Below are positions 10,416 through 19,804 of a stretch of 64,000 nucleotides of DNA, piece after piece; the first letter of the stretch is position 1, and every line of letters begins with the position of its first letter. Under the pieces are notes generated by a model. The model had not been told where the DNA came from. It saw nothing but the letters and a program-made list of their open reading frames with translations, and did not search any database. Made by a program: the position numbers and the translations under genes. Location: assembly GCA_018401055.1 (NCBI GenBank), contig JAGYLB010000075.1:1-64000 (forward strand), given 5' to 3'. This DNA is from Roseicyclus sp. GTDB taxonomy: Bacteria; Pseudomonadota; Alphaproteobacteria; Rhodobacterales; Rhodobacteraceae.

Positions 10416-11264
10416 TCAGGCGGTGTCAAGCATCGGCAGGCGCCGGATCGAGGTGACGGCCCCGAACTCCCGCGCCCCGATGCGCGCGAAGGCCTCCTCC
10501 AACGGCTCATAGGCCACGGCCATGTGGTGCGCATTGGCATGGAGCAGCATCGTGTCGTTCGCCATGATGCCTACATGCCCGCGCCAGAACACCAGATCGC
10601 CGCGCTGCAACGGGACATCCTCGGGAAGGGGATCGCCCAGCGCCGCCTCTTGCTGGTCGCTGTCGCGCGGACAATCCAGACCGCAGGCCACCAGCGCGGC
10701 CTGCACAAGACCAGAACAGTCGATGCCCCAGCGGCTGCACCCGCCCCACAGATAGGGCGTGCCCAGAAACAGGTCGGCGATGCCCACCGGATCGGAAAAC
10801 CGCGCCTTGACGGGCATCAGGTGTTGGGCCGGGATGTAATGGCCGGTCTGGATGCGGCAGAACCTGTCGCGCTCGCCTGTGACCTTGACGCGGCTGCCGA
10901 AGAACAGGGCCACATCGGGGGCGGTCTTGATGTCATGCTTGGGGTAAAGGTGAGTAGCAGGCGCGACCACCCAATGCGTCGCCTCCTCGGCTCCGGTCAG
11001 CGCGCCCGACAGGATGTAGCCGCAATACCCGTCGCGCTCGGCCACGCCGAAGGAAAACCCCTCGTCGGTCTCAAGCGCAAGAAACCGCTCGCCGAACAAC
11101 AGCTGGCTGACACGCGCGCCGCGCGGCGTGTCGGTGATGTTGACCATGGGTTGCTGGACCATCATCCAGCGGCCTTTGACGAAGCGGTCGGCCGCAACCT
11201 CGCCTTCCAGCGAGACATGGGCCACGCGGCCATTGCTGGGCGTCACACGCGGGTCGAGCGTCAT
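10416..11264 (-). CDS. NlpC/P60 family peptidase
   Basis: 282 residues from ATG 11264. The N-terminal two thirds carry SH3-like segments; the C-terminal NlpC/P60 papain-like domain has the catalytic cysteine in WGIDCSGLVQ and the catalytic histidine in RGHVGIM. Enzymes of this type (gamma-D-glutamyl-diamino acid endopeptidases) cut peptidoglycan stem peptides. There is no signal peptide, so a cytoplasmic role in peptide recycling is plausible. The start overlaps the stop of the M17 aminopeptidase gene by four bases; that pairing fits a joint role in degrading murein peptides. Confidence 0.9.
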   Translation of the reverse strand: MTLDPRVTPSNGRVAHVSLEGEVAADRFVKGRWMMVQQPMVNITDTPRGARVSQLLFGERFLALETDEGFSFGVAERDGYCGYILSGALTGAEEATHWVVAPATHLYPKHDIKTAPDVALFFGSRVKVTGERDRFCRIQTGHYIPAQHLMPVKARFSDPVGIADLFLGTPYLWGGCSRWGIDCSGLVQAALVACGLDCPRDSDQQEAALGDPLPEDVPLQRGDLVFWRGHVGIMANDTMLLHANAHHMAVAYEPLEEAFARIGAREFGAVTSIRRLPMLDTA

Positions 11265-12652
11265 GGCGCCATCCCGTCCACCAGCGCGCGGAAGATCGCG
11301 CGCGCGCCCATGCCGACGCCGCCCTTGGGCCGCGCGGGCGCGTTGGACGCGGACCATGCGTAGATGTCGAAATGGGCGTATTTCGGTACGTCCGGCACGA
11401 AGCGGCGCAGGAACAGTGCAGCCGTGATCGACCCCGCCATGCCACCCGAGGGTGCATTGTCCAGATCGGCAATGCCGGGCTCGATCATCGCCTCGTAAGG
11501 CGCATGAAAGGGCAGCCGCCAGACCGGATCAGCGACCTGTGCAGCGGCTTGCGACAGCGCCGTGGCAAAGCCCTCGTCATCGGTGAAGAAGGGCGCAACA
11601 TCGGGGCCGACGGCGACGCGCGCGCGCCCCGTCAGCGTCGCCATGGAAATGGTCAGATCCGCGGGCATCTCGTTGGCCAGCGCCAGCGCATCGGCCAGCA
11701 CCAGCCGCCCCTCGGCATCGGTGTTGTTGATCTCCACCGTCTTGCCGTTGCGGGCGGTGTAGATGTCGCCCGGGCGAAAGGCATTGCCCGCAACCGCGTT
11801 CTCCACCGCCGGGATCAGCACGCGCAGCGACAGATCAAGGCCCTCGGCCATGATCATCTGGGCCAGACCCAGCACGGTCGCGGCCCCGCCCATGTCTTTT
11901 TTCATCAGGCCCATCGACGCGCCCGGTTTCAGGTTCAAGCCACCGGTATCGAAACACACGCCCTTGCCGACCAGCGTCAGCGACCGCGCGCCTGTGCCCC
12001 AGCGCAGGTCGATCAGACGCGGCGCTCGGGCGGCGGCCCGGCCGACGGTATGTATCAGAGGGAAATTACGCGCCAGAAGGTCATCGCCTTCGATCACGGT
12101 GATCTCTGCTCCGAACTGACCGGCGAGGCTGCGCGCCGCGGCCTCGAGCGCGTCGGGGCCCATATCCTCGGCAGGCGTGTTGATCAGGTCGCGCGTCAGC
12201 GCCTCGGCTGCCGCGATGCGTTCCAGCCGGGCGGTGTCGACGCCCGCGGGGGCGACAATGCAGGCCTTGGGCAGGGCCTGCGCCCGGTAGCGATCGAACC
12301 GGTAGAGCGAAAGCAGGTAGCCCAGTGCGATTTCCTCACCCTCTGCACCATCTAGGGGACCCGCCAGCGCATAGGTCGCCTCGGGCAGGGCGGCGATGGC
12401 CGCGCCGATGGCGAAACGCTGTCTTGCGCGGTCGGAAGCCGTGCCGCTCCCGATCATGATGGCCGTGGGCCGGCCCGCATCGCCGGGCAGGGCGCAGACC
12501 TGCGCAAGCCCACCCGTGAACCCGTGGTGCCGTGCCCATGTGCTCTGCCCATGGGGCAGGGCGGCCAGCGCGGCATCGACTGCGTCGGGCGCGATCAGGT
12601 GCAGCGCTATGGCATCGGCGTCAGGGGCGGCGAAACGCAGGGTCTGGGTCAT
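11261..12652 (-). CDS. Leucyl aminopeptidase family (M17) metallopeptidase
   Basis: 463 residues starting MTQTLRFAAPDAD; the ATG at 12652 avoids an 11-codon extension lacking homology. The C-terminal catalytic domain shows the two-metal site: GKGVCFDTGGLNLKP, MKKDMGGAA, and the M17 signature NTDAEGRLVLADAL. Typical members are hexameric cytoplasmic exopeptidases that release N-terminal residues. It is translationally coupled to the downstream NlpC/P60 gene, and the small gene upstream reads in the same direction with a 63-base gap. Confidence 0.93.
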   Translation of the reverse strand: MTQTLRFAAPDADAIALHLIAPDAVDAALAALPHGQSTWARHHGFTGGLAQVCALPGDAGRPTAIMIGSGTASDRARQRFAIGAAIAALPEATYALAGPLDGAEGEEIALGYLLSLYRFDRYRAQALPKACIVAPAGVDTARLERIAAAEALTRDLINTPAEDMGPDALEAAARSLAGQFGAEITVIEGDDLLARNFPLIHTVGRAAARAPRLIDLRWGTGARSLTLVGKGVCFDTGGLNLKPGASMGLMKKDMGGAATVLGLAQMIMAEGLDLSLRVLIPAVENAVAGNAFRPGDIYTARNGKTVEINNTDAEGRLVLADALALANEMPADLTISMATLTGRARVAVGPDVAPFFTDDEGFATALSQAAAQVADPVWRLPFHAPYEAMIEPGIADLDNAPSGGMAGSITAALFLRRFVPDVPKYAHFDIYAWSASNAPARPKGGVGMGARAIFRALVDGMAP

Positions 12653-12715
12653 GTCGGTCGGGCCTTGGCTGTTCGAGGCGCACACTAGCGCCCGCCCCCG
12701 TCACCGCAAGTGGCC

Positions 12716-13099
12716 TCAGCCCGAAAGATCCTCAAGGTCCCAGATCGCGTGGATCGACCGGTCGCCCACCCGGTTCAGCCGCGCCATCGTGGCCGCCAGC
12801 GCCGTGGGGTCGCCCGCATCCAGACAATCGAGCACGCTGCGCGCAACACGGGCCAGCGTCGCCATGCCGATCAGTTGCGCATCGCGCACCAGCGCCGCCA
12901 GCACCTCTTCGAGGTGAGTGGCATCGCCATCCCTGCCAAGGCGCGACACCTCGTCCAGCAGCGTCGCCAGCCGGTCGAGCGCATGCGCCACCTCGGCCTC
13001 TGCGCGCAACTCGCCCAGCGTGTCGCATAGTTTCTCAAGTTGGCCGGGGTTGAACCGCGCAGGCTCCCCCAGCGGAAGGTCGACAATTCCCGCCCTCAT
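12716..13099 (-). CDS. Conserved small helical protein of unknown function
   Basis: 127 residues, start ATG 13099. The protein is soluble and predicted almost wholly helical (runs such as EVAHALDRLATLLDEVSRL and LAATMARLNRVGDRSIHAIW), with no signal peptide or metal motif. I recognise no domain. It precedes the M17 peptidase gene on the same strand and is divergent from the carbonic anhydrase gene. Codon usage looks like its neighbours, so it is a real gene of unknown role. Confidence 0.65.
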   Translation of the reverse strand: MRAGIVDLPLGEPARFNPGQLEKLCDTLGELRAEAEVAHALDRLATLLDEVSRLGRDGDATHLEEVLAALVRDAQLIGMATLARVARSVLDCLDAGDPTALAATMARLNRVGDRSIHAIWDLEDLSG

Positions 13100-13248
13100 C
13101 CCATCGCTCCACGTTCCACCCCACCACGGGCAGGAGCGAGAGTCGCGGATCGGTCTGAAGAAAGGCTTAGGCGCCCGGCAAGAAGAACCTCCAATTTGCG
13201 CTCAATCCGGGGTATCCAACCGCGACGTCAGAGATGCGAAGGACCGAC

Positions 13249-13899
13249 ATGCACCGTGTGAAATCGCTGCCCGACTACTTGCTGGATCGCTACAAGGATT
13301 GGAAAGCGCATGACTTTCCGGGCAACCGGGACCTTTTCCGCAAGCTCGCGATCGAGGGGCAGACGCCGCGTGCCATGGTGATCGCCTGCTGCGACAGCCG
13401 CGTGGCCATCGAGGCAGTGTTCGGTCAGCAGGTCGGCGAGGTTTTCGTGCACCGCAACATCGCCAATCTGGTTCCGCCCTACACGCCCGATGGCAACCAC
13501 CACGGTACTGCGGCGGCGGTGGAATTCGCGGTCAAGTTCCTGAAGGTCAGCCATATCATCGTCATGGGCCATTCCAACTGCGGCGGTGTGCGTGGCTGTC
13601 TGGCGATGTGCGCAGGCGAGGCCCCGGAATTCGAGCAGCGCGAAAGCTTTATCGGTCGCTGGCTGGATGTGTTGCGGCCCGGCGTGGCCCGGATCGCCGA
13701 CATCGAGGTGCCCGAGGATCGGCAGACCGCGCTCGAAAAGGAAGGGATCGAGGTCAGTCTGGCCAACCTGCTGGGCTATCCTTTTGTCGCCGAGGCCGTG
13801 GATGCGGGGCAGATCACGCTGCACGGGCTCTGGACCGATCTTGCCGAGATGGACCTGGAGACCTTTGACGGCGCGGTGCGGCATTTCGTGCGGGGCTGA
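13249..13899 (+). CDS. Beta-class carbonic anhydrase
   Basis: 216 residues from ATG 13249, chosen because GAAGGA (13238-13243) lies five bases upstream; an ATG at 13234 is possible. Zinc ligands of the beta class are present: C47-x-D49-x-R51 (CCDSR) and H108-x-x-C111 (GHSNC). The enzyme interconverts CO2 and bicarbonate. It is the first gene of a unit with an SbtA-like bicarbonate permease (64 bases downstream) and an SbtB-like PII protein, so a job in supplying or retaining inorganic carbon is likely. Confidence 0.95.
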   Translation: MHRVKSLPDYLLDRYKDWKAHDFPGNRDLFRKLAIEGQTPRAMVIACCDSRVAIEAVFGQQVGEVFVHRNIANLVPPYTPDGNHHGTAAAVEFAVKFLKVSHIIVMGHSNCGGVRGCLAMCAGEAPEFEQRESFIGRWLDVLRPGVARIADIEVPEDRQTALEKEGIEVSLANLLGYPFVAEAVDAGQITLHGLWTDLAEMDLETFDGAVRHFVRG

Positions 13900-13962
13900 G
13901 CTTTACCAGGCCCACGTATCGCCCTAAAGCGGTTCGACGGCGGTGCGAACGGGGGTTACTCC

Positions 13963-14940
13963 ATGGACGGGATACTGGCTCTGGCGGCCAGCAATCTGCT
14001 ATCGCCGATCATCTTGTTCTTTGCGCTGGGCCTGCTGGCGGCCTTTGCGCGGTCCGACCTGTCGATCCCCGAGGCGATTGCCAAGGGCATGTCGATCTAT
14101 TTGCTCTTCGCCATCGGTTTCAAGGGCGGGGCCAGCGTGTCGGACCACGGCATCGACGCGACGCTGATCTTGTCGCTGGTGGCGGGGCTGATCCTGTCAT
14201 TTGCCATTCCTCTGATCGCCTTTGCGATGTTGCGCGTGATGACACGGCTCGACGTGACGGATGCGGCGGCGGTGGCGGCGCATTACGGGTCGATCTCCAT
14301 CGTCACCTTCGTCGCGGCCACCTCGGTGATCGGCTCGGCGGGCCTGACGTCGGAGGGCTACATGGTCGCAGTCGCCGCCGTGATGGAGGCGCCCGCCATC
14401 CTGTCCGCGCTGTGGCTCATCGCGCGCTACGGCAAATCGGCAGGGATGGAAGATGGGTTGATGAGGGAAATCCTGCTCAACGGGTCCATCGTGCTGCTGG
14501 TGGGGTCGTTCCTGATCGGCTGGATCACCGGGGCCGACGGTATGGCGATGGTCGCGCCCTTCATCGTGGCGCCGTTCCAAGGCGTGCTGTGTCTATTCCT
14601 GCTCGACATGGGGCTGGTCGCGGGGCGTGGCTTGCGCGAGGCGCGGTCTGTGCTGACGCCGGGCGTGTTCCTGTTCGGGGTCATCATGCCGCCCATCGGG
14701 GCGATGCTGGGGCTGGGGGCTGGGCTTTTGCTGGGCCTGTCGACGGGGGGCGTGATGCTGTTCATGACGCTTTGCGCCTCGGCCAGCTACATCGCGGTGC
14801 CTGCCGCCATGCGGGTCGCGCTGCCCGAGGCGAACCCATCGGTCTACCTGACGCTGTCGCTCGGCGTCACCTTTCCCTTCAACCTGACGGTTGGGATACC
14901 GCTATACCTTGCGGTCGCCAGCCTTGTGACCGGAGCCTGA
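13963..14940 (+). CDS. sbtA: SbtA-type sodium-dependent bicarbonate permease
   Basis: 325 residues with about ten hydrophobic helices and an inverted-repeat layout. Family-like segments are SIPEAIAKGMSIYLLF and IGFKGGASV in the first half, AAHYGSISIVTFVAATS and the ASASYIAVPAAMR plus ALPEANPSVYLTLS region in the second; these align well by eye with cyanobacterial SbtA (DUF897). SbtA imports bicarbonate with sodium. Compared with cyanobacterial SbtA the central hydrophilic loop is short. The gene lies between a carbonic anhydrase and an SbtB-like gene. Transport substrate is inferred from family and context. Confidence 0.88.
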   Translation: MDGILALAASNLLSPIILFFALGLLAAFARSDLSIPEAIAKGMSIYLLFAIGFKGGASVSDHGIDATLILSLVAGLILSFAIPLIAFAMLRVMTRLDVTDAAAVAAHYGSISIVTFVAATSVIGSAGLTSEGYMVAVAAVMEAPAILSALWLIARYGKSAGMEDGLMREILLNGSIVLLVGSFLIGWITGADGMAMVAPFIVAPFQGVLCLFLLDMGLVAGRGLREARSVLTPGVFLFGVIMPPIGAMLGLGAGLLLGLSTGGVMLFMTLCASASYIAVPAAMRVALPEANPSVYLTLSLGVTFPFNLTVGIPLYLAVASLVTGA

Positions 14941-14943
14941 GAC

Positions 14944-15254
14944 ATGCAGACCCATGAGGCGAAACGGGTCGAGATCACCATCGAGGCGGTGATGGAGACG
15001 CGCCTGACCAATGCGCTGGTCAAGGCGGGGGTGACCGGGTTCACCGTTCTGCCGGTTCTGGGCGGATCGGGCCGGTCGGGGCAGTGGAGCCGCGAGGGGC
15101 AGGTCAGCCGCGCGGGCGGGATGGTCTGCGTGGTCTGCATCATCCGGCCCGAGCGGCTGGACGCGCTGCTGGACGCGGCATTCGCCGTTGTGGAGCGGCA
15201 TATCGGGGTGGTCAGCGTCACTGATTGCGAAGTGCTCAGGGCCGAGCGCTTTAG
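14944..15254 (+). CDS. sbtB: SbtB-like PII-family regulator
   Basis: About 103 residues, starting three bases after the sbtA stop. The ferredoxin-like PII fold is visible as RVEITIEAVMETRLTNALV, a T-loop region (GGSGRSGQWSREGQ), MVCVVCIIRPERLDALLDAA and the closing VVSVTDCEVLRAERF, which is how SbtB proteins end. In cyanobacteria SbtB binds adenine nucleotides and controls SbtA. No stop follows in frame, but CGCTTTAG at 15247-15254 would read CGC TTT TAG with one more T, so I place the true end there and suspect a lost base. The cysteine-rich C-terminal extension seen in some cyanobacterial SbtB is absent. Confidence 0.85.
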
Positions 15255-15259
15255 CCACT

Positions 15260-15291
15260 GCGACCGCCTCGGCATGTGCCGGGGCGGTCGC
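15260..15291. terminator. Strong hairpin between convergent sbtB and DUF4139 genes
   Basis: The arms GCGACCGCC and GGCGGTCGC are perfectly complementary, with an inner CGGC/GCCG stem. It begins a few bases after the inferred sbtB stop and could terminate both convergent units. No clear T run follows on either strand, so its efficiency is uncertain. Confidence 0.55.
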
Positions 15292-15312
15292 GGGCCATCT
15301 TGCCCGTGTTTG

Positions 15313-16954
15313 TTAAGGCCACCACGCCAGGATCTGTCCTTCGGGCCAGGCAAGCCGGACCTCCATGTCGACGAGGACCGTTTCACCGGGTGCGACTGTC
15401 AGGTTCCAGGCGTGCACGCCGCGCAGATCGTCGATGTCACGGGCGTCGGGTGCGGGCGAAAGTGTCAGCTCCAGCTCCAGATCTTCTTGTTCGGCGAAAG
15501 GTGTCGCGTAGATAAGGCGCACCCGTTCTGCGCTGCCGGAGGTGTTTTCGACCCCGAAGGAGATGGATCTTTCCTGCGTGGTTGAACTGGTGAAAAAGCC
15601 CCTGTCGCCCTCGGCCAAGGAGCGGTCTATCCATGTCAGCCGCAGGTGGTCGAGCGGGCCGAAGGCCATCTCGAACTCCGCCCCGTCGGGAATCAGGCCG
15701 ATCATATCCTCGCCGATCAGGGCGCCGTCGCGGAAGAAAGCGGTGTAGCCGGGCAGGATCGGCGCGCCGGTTTCGTTGCGACCCATGGCGATGAGAAAGG
15801 CGGTTTCATCGATGCGGGGGATGGCGCGCGCCTCGGTCTCCGTCTCTAGGGCGAGGGTGTCGAAGGGCAGGATCGCCTCCCCGCTGGGCCCGATGCTGAC
15901 GGGGGTAGCGTAGGCGTAGCTGACCGAGAGGCCGTCGAGCAGGAGCGCGGCGCGCGGTTCGGCCGCGATGACCGGGGCGGGGGCCATCTCGGCCAGGCCG
16001 AAGGCGGGGCTGCCAATGCGGGCGATCTCGTCGGAGGCGGCGGGGGCGGGTTCCATGATGCGCGCGGGCGTCGGGAAGACGGCGGAGGGCCGACGCTGGC
16101 GCGTTGGCTCGGCGGTAGAGAAGGTCATCGCCACATCCTGCCAGCGCGCGGTGCCGGAAGTGTAGAGCGCGACGAAGCGCTCGATGGTCAGCGCGCCGGT
16201 CTCGCTGTCGAGGTGCAACTCATAGCTCGGTTCCCACCCGGCGCCGTAGCTGAGGTAGTCGACTGTCACCTCCGCCTCGGTTTCGGCGGCGGCGCTGAGC
16301 GAGACCTCGATCACGTCGATGGCGGTGCCGAGCGGACGCAGGCGGGCCAGTTCGGTGGTAGCGGCCGCGAGGTCGGATTGCCGATCGGTCAGCGCCTCGG
16401 CCAGGTCGCGGCGAGCGATTTGGGCTGCAAGGGTTTCGGCCTGTACGCGGGCGGTTTCCGCCCCAGCGTCGCCAGAAGCTGCGGCAGCGTGGCGGGGTCG
16501 GCGGGCATCGCCGCGCCGTCCGGGCCGCCGCGCGACAGGGCGGAGAGGTAGGAAAGTTGCGCCTCGAGCGCGCGGAGCGCGGCATCGGCGGCGGTCAGGT
16601 CGTCTTGCGCCTGCTGCACGGCGTCGCGCGCGACCTCGACCACGGCGCGGGCGGCGGCCTGCTCGGGGTCGTCGAGCGCGCCTTCGGCGATCACGTGGCC
16701 GGAAAGCTGCTGCGGCGGGCCGAGGGTGAGGCCCTCGGGGCCGGAAACCTCGATCCGTTCGGCCTGCGCGGCGTCGGGCATGGCGATGAGCAGGCGGTGG
16801 GTGCCGGGGGGACCATGACGGTGCCGCGCCGGGTGATCTCGGCGCCGGACAGGAAGACCGTCGCCTCGGCGATGTCGGCGCGGATCACGATGTCATCGGC
16901 CAGCGCGGCGGTGCTGGTCAGGAGGGCGGCGGTGAGCGAAAGGGCGAAACGCAT
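15313..16954 (-). CDS. DUF4139 (MuiA-like) exported protein, frameshifted
   Basis: A signal peptide (MRFALSLTAALLTSTAALAD) is followed by a DUF4140-like N-terminal part (ATVFLSGAEITRRGTV), a coiled-coil stretch (RDAVQQAQDDLTAADAALRA), and the DUF4139 beta domain (TVDYLSYGAGWEPSYELHLD, VALYTSGTARWQDV, ending in EVRLAWPEGQ). Homologues are annotated mucoidy inhibitor A; function is unknown, probably envelope-related. Frameshifts occur at about 16808, inside a run of C where one is missing, and about 16370. The reconstructed length is about 547 residues. It stands alone behind the asd terminator. Confidence 0.82.
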
Positions 16955-17077
16955 CGTCGGATGCTCCTTGGATGTGGCGGTCCCGCCCCATGGGTGCGCC
17001 CGGACGCGGCGCGGCACAATGGGGAGAATGCGACATAGCGGATTGATGGCGGGGGATTGCCGAAGGGTGAAACGGAA

Positions 17078-17112
17078 AACAGCCGGTCAGGGGTGCGCCC
17101 TGACCGGCTGTT
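17078..17112 (-). terminator. Terminator downstream of asd
   Basis: The inverted repeat AACAGCCGGTCAGGG / CCCTGACCGGCTGTT has a five-base loop. On the minus strand it is followed by TTTTCC, giving a Rho-independent terminator 22 bases past the asd stop and before the DUF4139 gene. Confidence 0.85.
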
Positions 17113-17134
17113 CCTGTGATCATGAAAGGCGCAC

Positions 17135-18157
17135 TCAGCCCTTTTTCAGCACCCGGTTGCCCAGCGTTTCCGCGATCTGCACCGCGTTCAGCGCGGCCCC
17201 CTTGCGCAGGTTGTCCGACACGCACCACAGGTTGATCCCGTTGTCGATCGTGCTGTCCTGGCGGATGCGGCTGATGAAGGTGGCGTAATCGCCGACGCAT
17301 TCGACGGGGGTGACGTAGCCGCCATCCTCGCGCTTGTCGATCACCATGACGCCGGGTGCCTCGCGCAGGATATCGCGGGCCTCATCCTCGTCGAGGAAGT
17401 CTTCGAACTCGATGTTGATCGCTTCGGAATGGCCGACGAACACCGGTACACGCACGCAGGTCGCGGTGACCTTGATGCGGGTGTCGAGGATCTTTTTCGT
17501 CTCGGCCACCATCTTCCATTCTTCCTTCGTCTCGCCGCTGTCGAGGAACTTGTCGATATGCGGGATGACGTTGAAGGCGATCTGCTTGGTGAACTTCTTG
17601 GGCGCGCGTTCCTGACCGGGCACATACATGCCCTTGGTCTGGTCCCACAGCTCGTCCATGCCTTCCTTGCCCGCGCCCGACACGGATTGGTAGGTCGAGA
17701 CCACGACGCGCTTGATCGTGGCGCGGTCATGGAGGGGCTTCAGCGCCACAACCATCTGCGCAGTCGAGCAGTTGGGGTTGGCGATGATGTTGCGCTTGGC
17801 GTAGCCCAGCACGGCCTCGGGGTTCACTTCGGGAACCACCAGCGGCACGTCGGGGTCGTAGCGGTAGAGCGAGGAGTTGTCGATCACGACGCAACCGGCC
17901 TTGGCGGCCTTGGGCGCGTAGATCGCCGTCGCCTCGGACCCCACGGCGAAGAGCGCGATGTCCCAGCCGGTGAAGTCGAAGGTATCCAGATCCTTGGTCT
18001 TTAGGGTTTTGTCGCCAAAGCTGCATTCAGAGCCCAGCGATTTGCGGCTGGCCAGTGCCACGATCTCGTCCACGGGAAACTCCCGTTCGGCGAGGATGTT
18101 CAGCATTTCGCGGCCCACGTTGCCCGTGGCCCCCGCGACGACGACTCGGTATCCCAT
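17135..18157 (-). CDS. asd: Aspartate-semialdehyde dehydrogenase
   Basis: 340 residues from ATG 18157. It reduces aspartyl phosphate to aspartate semialdehyde with NADPH, the branch point to lysine/diaminopimelate, threonine and methionine. The NADP-binding GATGNVGREML, the catalytic cysteine C130 in NPNCSTAQMV, the VVSTYQSVSGAGK segment and the histidine-bearing VGHSEAINIEF are all present. The gene is intact. It is preceded by a 331-base spacer shared with the divergent helicase gene and followed by a terminator. Confidence 0.97.
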   Translation of the reverse strand: MGYRVVVAGATGNVGREMLNILAEREFPVDEIVALASRKSLGSECSFGDKTLKTKDLDTFDFTGWDIALFAVGSEATAIYAPKAAKAGCVVIDNSSLYRYDPDVPLVVPEVNPEAVLGYAKRNIIANPNCSTAQMVVALKPLHDRATIKRVVVSTYQSVSGAGKEGMDELWDQTKGMYVPGQERAPKKFTKQIAFNVIPHIDKFLDSGETKEEWKMVAETKKILDTRIKVTATCVRVPVFVGHSEAINIEFEDFLDEDEARDILREAPGVMVIDKREDGGYVTPVECVGDYATFISRIRQDSTIDNGINLWCVSDNLRKGAALNAVQIAETLGNRVLKKG

Positions 18158-18488
18158 AGTCCTTGATCCTTCGGGGTAATGGATGGGTGGGCCATAAAGG
18201 AAGCAAGGCGAAAGGAAAAGGGTCGCAAGGCTTGACTTGTGAGGCGCAAACCCGCATGTGCCCCCCATGTCGCCGCGCTGCCGCGTGAGCAGCCGGGGCA
18301 TGGACTGGACCACCACGGTCTCCCATGCGCCTGACGGCGACACACCAATTCCCCCAGGTCCCACTCACGCAGGGTTCTGACGATCGCGCCGATGAGCGGC
18401 CCGGTCGCACCCTCGATTGCCGTGCGCAAAGCGTGTGGCACCCCACTTGTGGCGCCTGCGTTGGACGCGGCGCCCGAAAGGATACGAT
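18158..18488. other. 331-base spacer between divergent asd and helicase genes
   Basis: No coding region is convincing here in any frame. It must carry the promoters of asd and the helicase. A TTGACT hexamer near 18232 is a possible -35 box without a good -10 partner. The right part holds an AAAGGA ribosome site (18477-18482) for the helicase gene. I see no riboswitch or repeat. Confidence 0.5.
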
Positions 18489-19799
18489 TTGTTCGATTTC
18501 GACATGCTTGGCCTGAACAAGGTTCTGCTGAACGCGCTCAAGGCCGGCGGCTTTGACACCCCCACCCCGATCCAGAACCAGGCGATTCCGCTGGCGATGG
18601 ACGGTCACGACATTCTGGGTCTGGCCCAGACCGGCACAGGCAAGACGCTGGCTTTCGGTCTGCCGCTGATCGCCCATCTGATGGAAGAAGATACCCGTCC
18701 CCAGACGCGGACGGCGCGCGCTGATCCTTGCACCGACGCGCGAGCTGGTGAACCAGATCTCGGACGCGCTGCGGGTCTTCACGATCAACACCCCGATCAA
18801 GATCGCCACGGTCGTCGGCGGCCAGTCGATCAACCGCCAAATCGGCACCCTGGCGCGCGGCACCGATATTCTGGTGGCCACGCCCGGCCGCCTGATCGAC
18901 CTGATGGACCGCGGCGCGGTCGACCTGCGCCAAGCCCGGCATCTGGTGCTGGACGAGGCTGACCAGATGCTGGACCTCGGCTTCATCCACGCGCTGCGCC
19001 GGATCGCGCCCAAGCTCGGCACGCCGCGCCAGACCATGCTGTTTTCGGCCACCATGCCGAAACAGATGGAAGAATTGAGCCGCGCCTATCTGACCAATCC
19101 GCGCAAGGTTCAGGTCTCGCCCCCGGGCAAGGCCGCCGACAAGGTGACGCAATCGGTGCGCTACATGGAAAAGGGCGAAAAGCCCAAGGTCCTGCGCGAA
19201 ATCCTTGCGCGTGACCCCAAGGCCCTGACGCTGGTTTTCGCGCGCACCAAGCACGGCGCGGAAAAGCTGATGACTGGGTTGGTGGCGGATGGTTTCAATG
19301 CGGCCTCGATCCATGGCAACAAGAGCCAGGGGCAGCGCGACCGCGCGATCAACGGGTTCCGCGATGGCAAGATCAACATTCTGGTCGCCACCGATGTCGC
19401 CGCGCGCGGCATCGACATTCCGGGCGTGGCCTATGTGATCAACTACGAATTGCCCGATACGCCCGACAATTACGTCCACCGGATCGGCCGCACCGCGCGT
19501 GCCGGTCGTGAGGGCGAGGCGATTGCGTTTTGCTGCGCCGAGGAAGTCGATTTGTTGGTGCAGATCGAAAAGGTGATGAAGGCCGAGATCCCGGTCGCTT
19601 CGGGCACGCGGCCCCGCGCGATCAAGATGGAAAAACCCCAGCGCGGCGGTGGCGGTGCTCGTACCGTGGCCGTGGCCCGGGGCAGGGGGCAAGGTCAGGG
19701 CAAGGTCAAGCCTGCCCGCCGGTCGCTGGCGCGGCCGATGCAGCCGGGCCCAAGGGCGGTCAGGGTGGCTCTAGCCGCGCCAGCCGTCGCGCGGCCTGA
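18489..19799 (+). CDS. DEAD-box ATP-dependent RNA helicase (RhlE-like), frameshifted
   Basis: The start is TTG at 18489, six bases after AAAGGA, giving FDFDMLGLNKVLLNAL, the usual N-terminus. Helicase motifs in order: Q motif (TPTPIQNQAI), I (AQTGTGKT), Ia region, ATPGRLIDL, a DEAD box LDEADQMLDLGF, SAT (FSATMPKQ), IV-VI including TDVAARGIDIPGV and YVHRIGRTARAG. The C-terminal tail is basic and rich in Gly, Arg and Gln, typical of RNA-binding tails. Frameshifts occur at about 18715 and about 19725; the last one puts the stop at 19799. Likely role: RNA remodelling in ribosome assembly or RNA decay. Confidence 0.9.
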
Positions 19800-19804
19800 C
19801 ATCT

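Noticed and set aside
15255..15585. SbtB with a long cysteine-rich C-terminal extension
   Set aside because: The open frame continues only because the expected TAG after the VLRAERF ending is out of frame by one base, and it runs through a hairpin into the opposite-strand gene.
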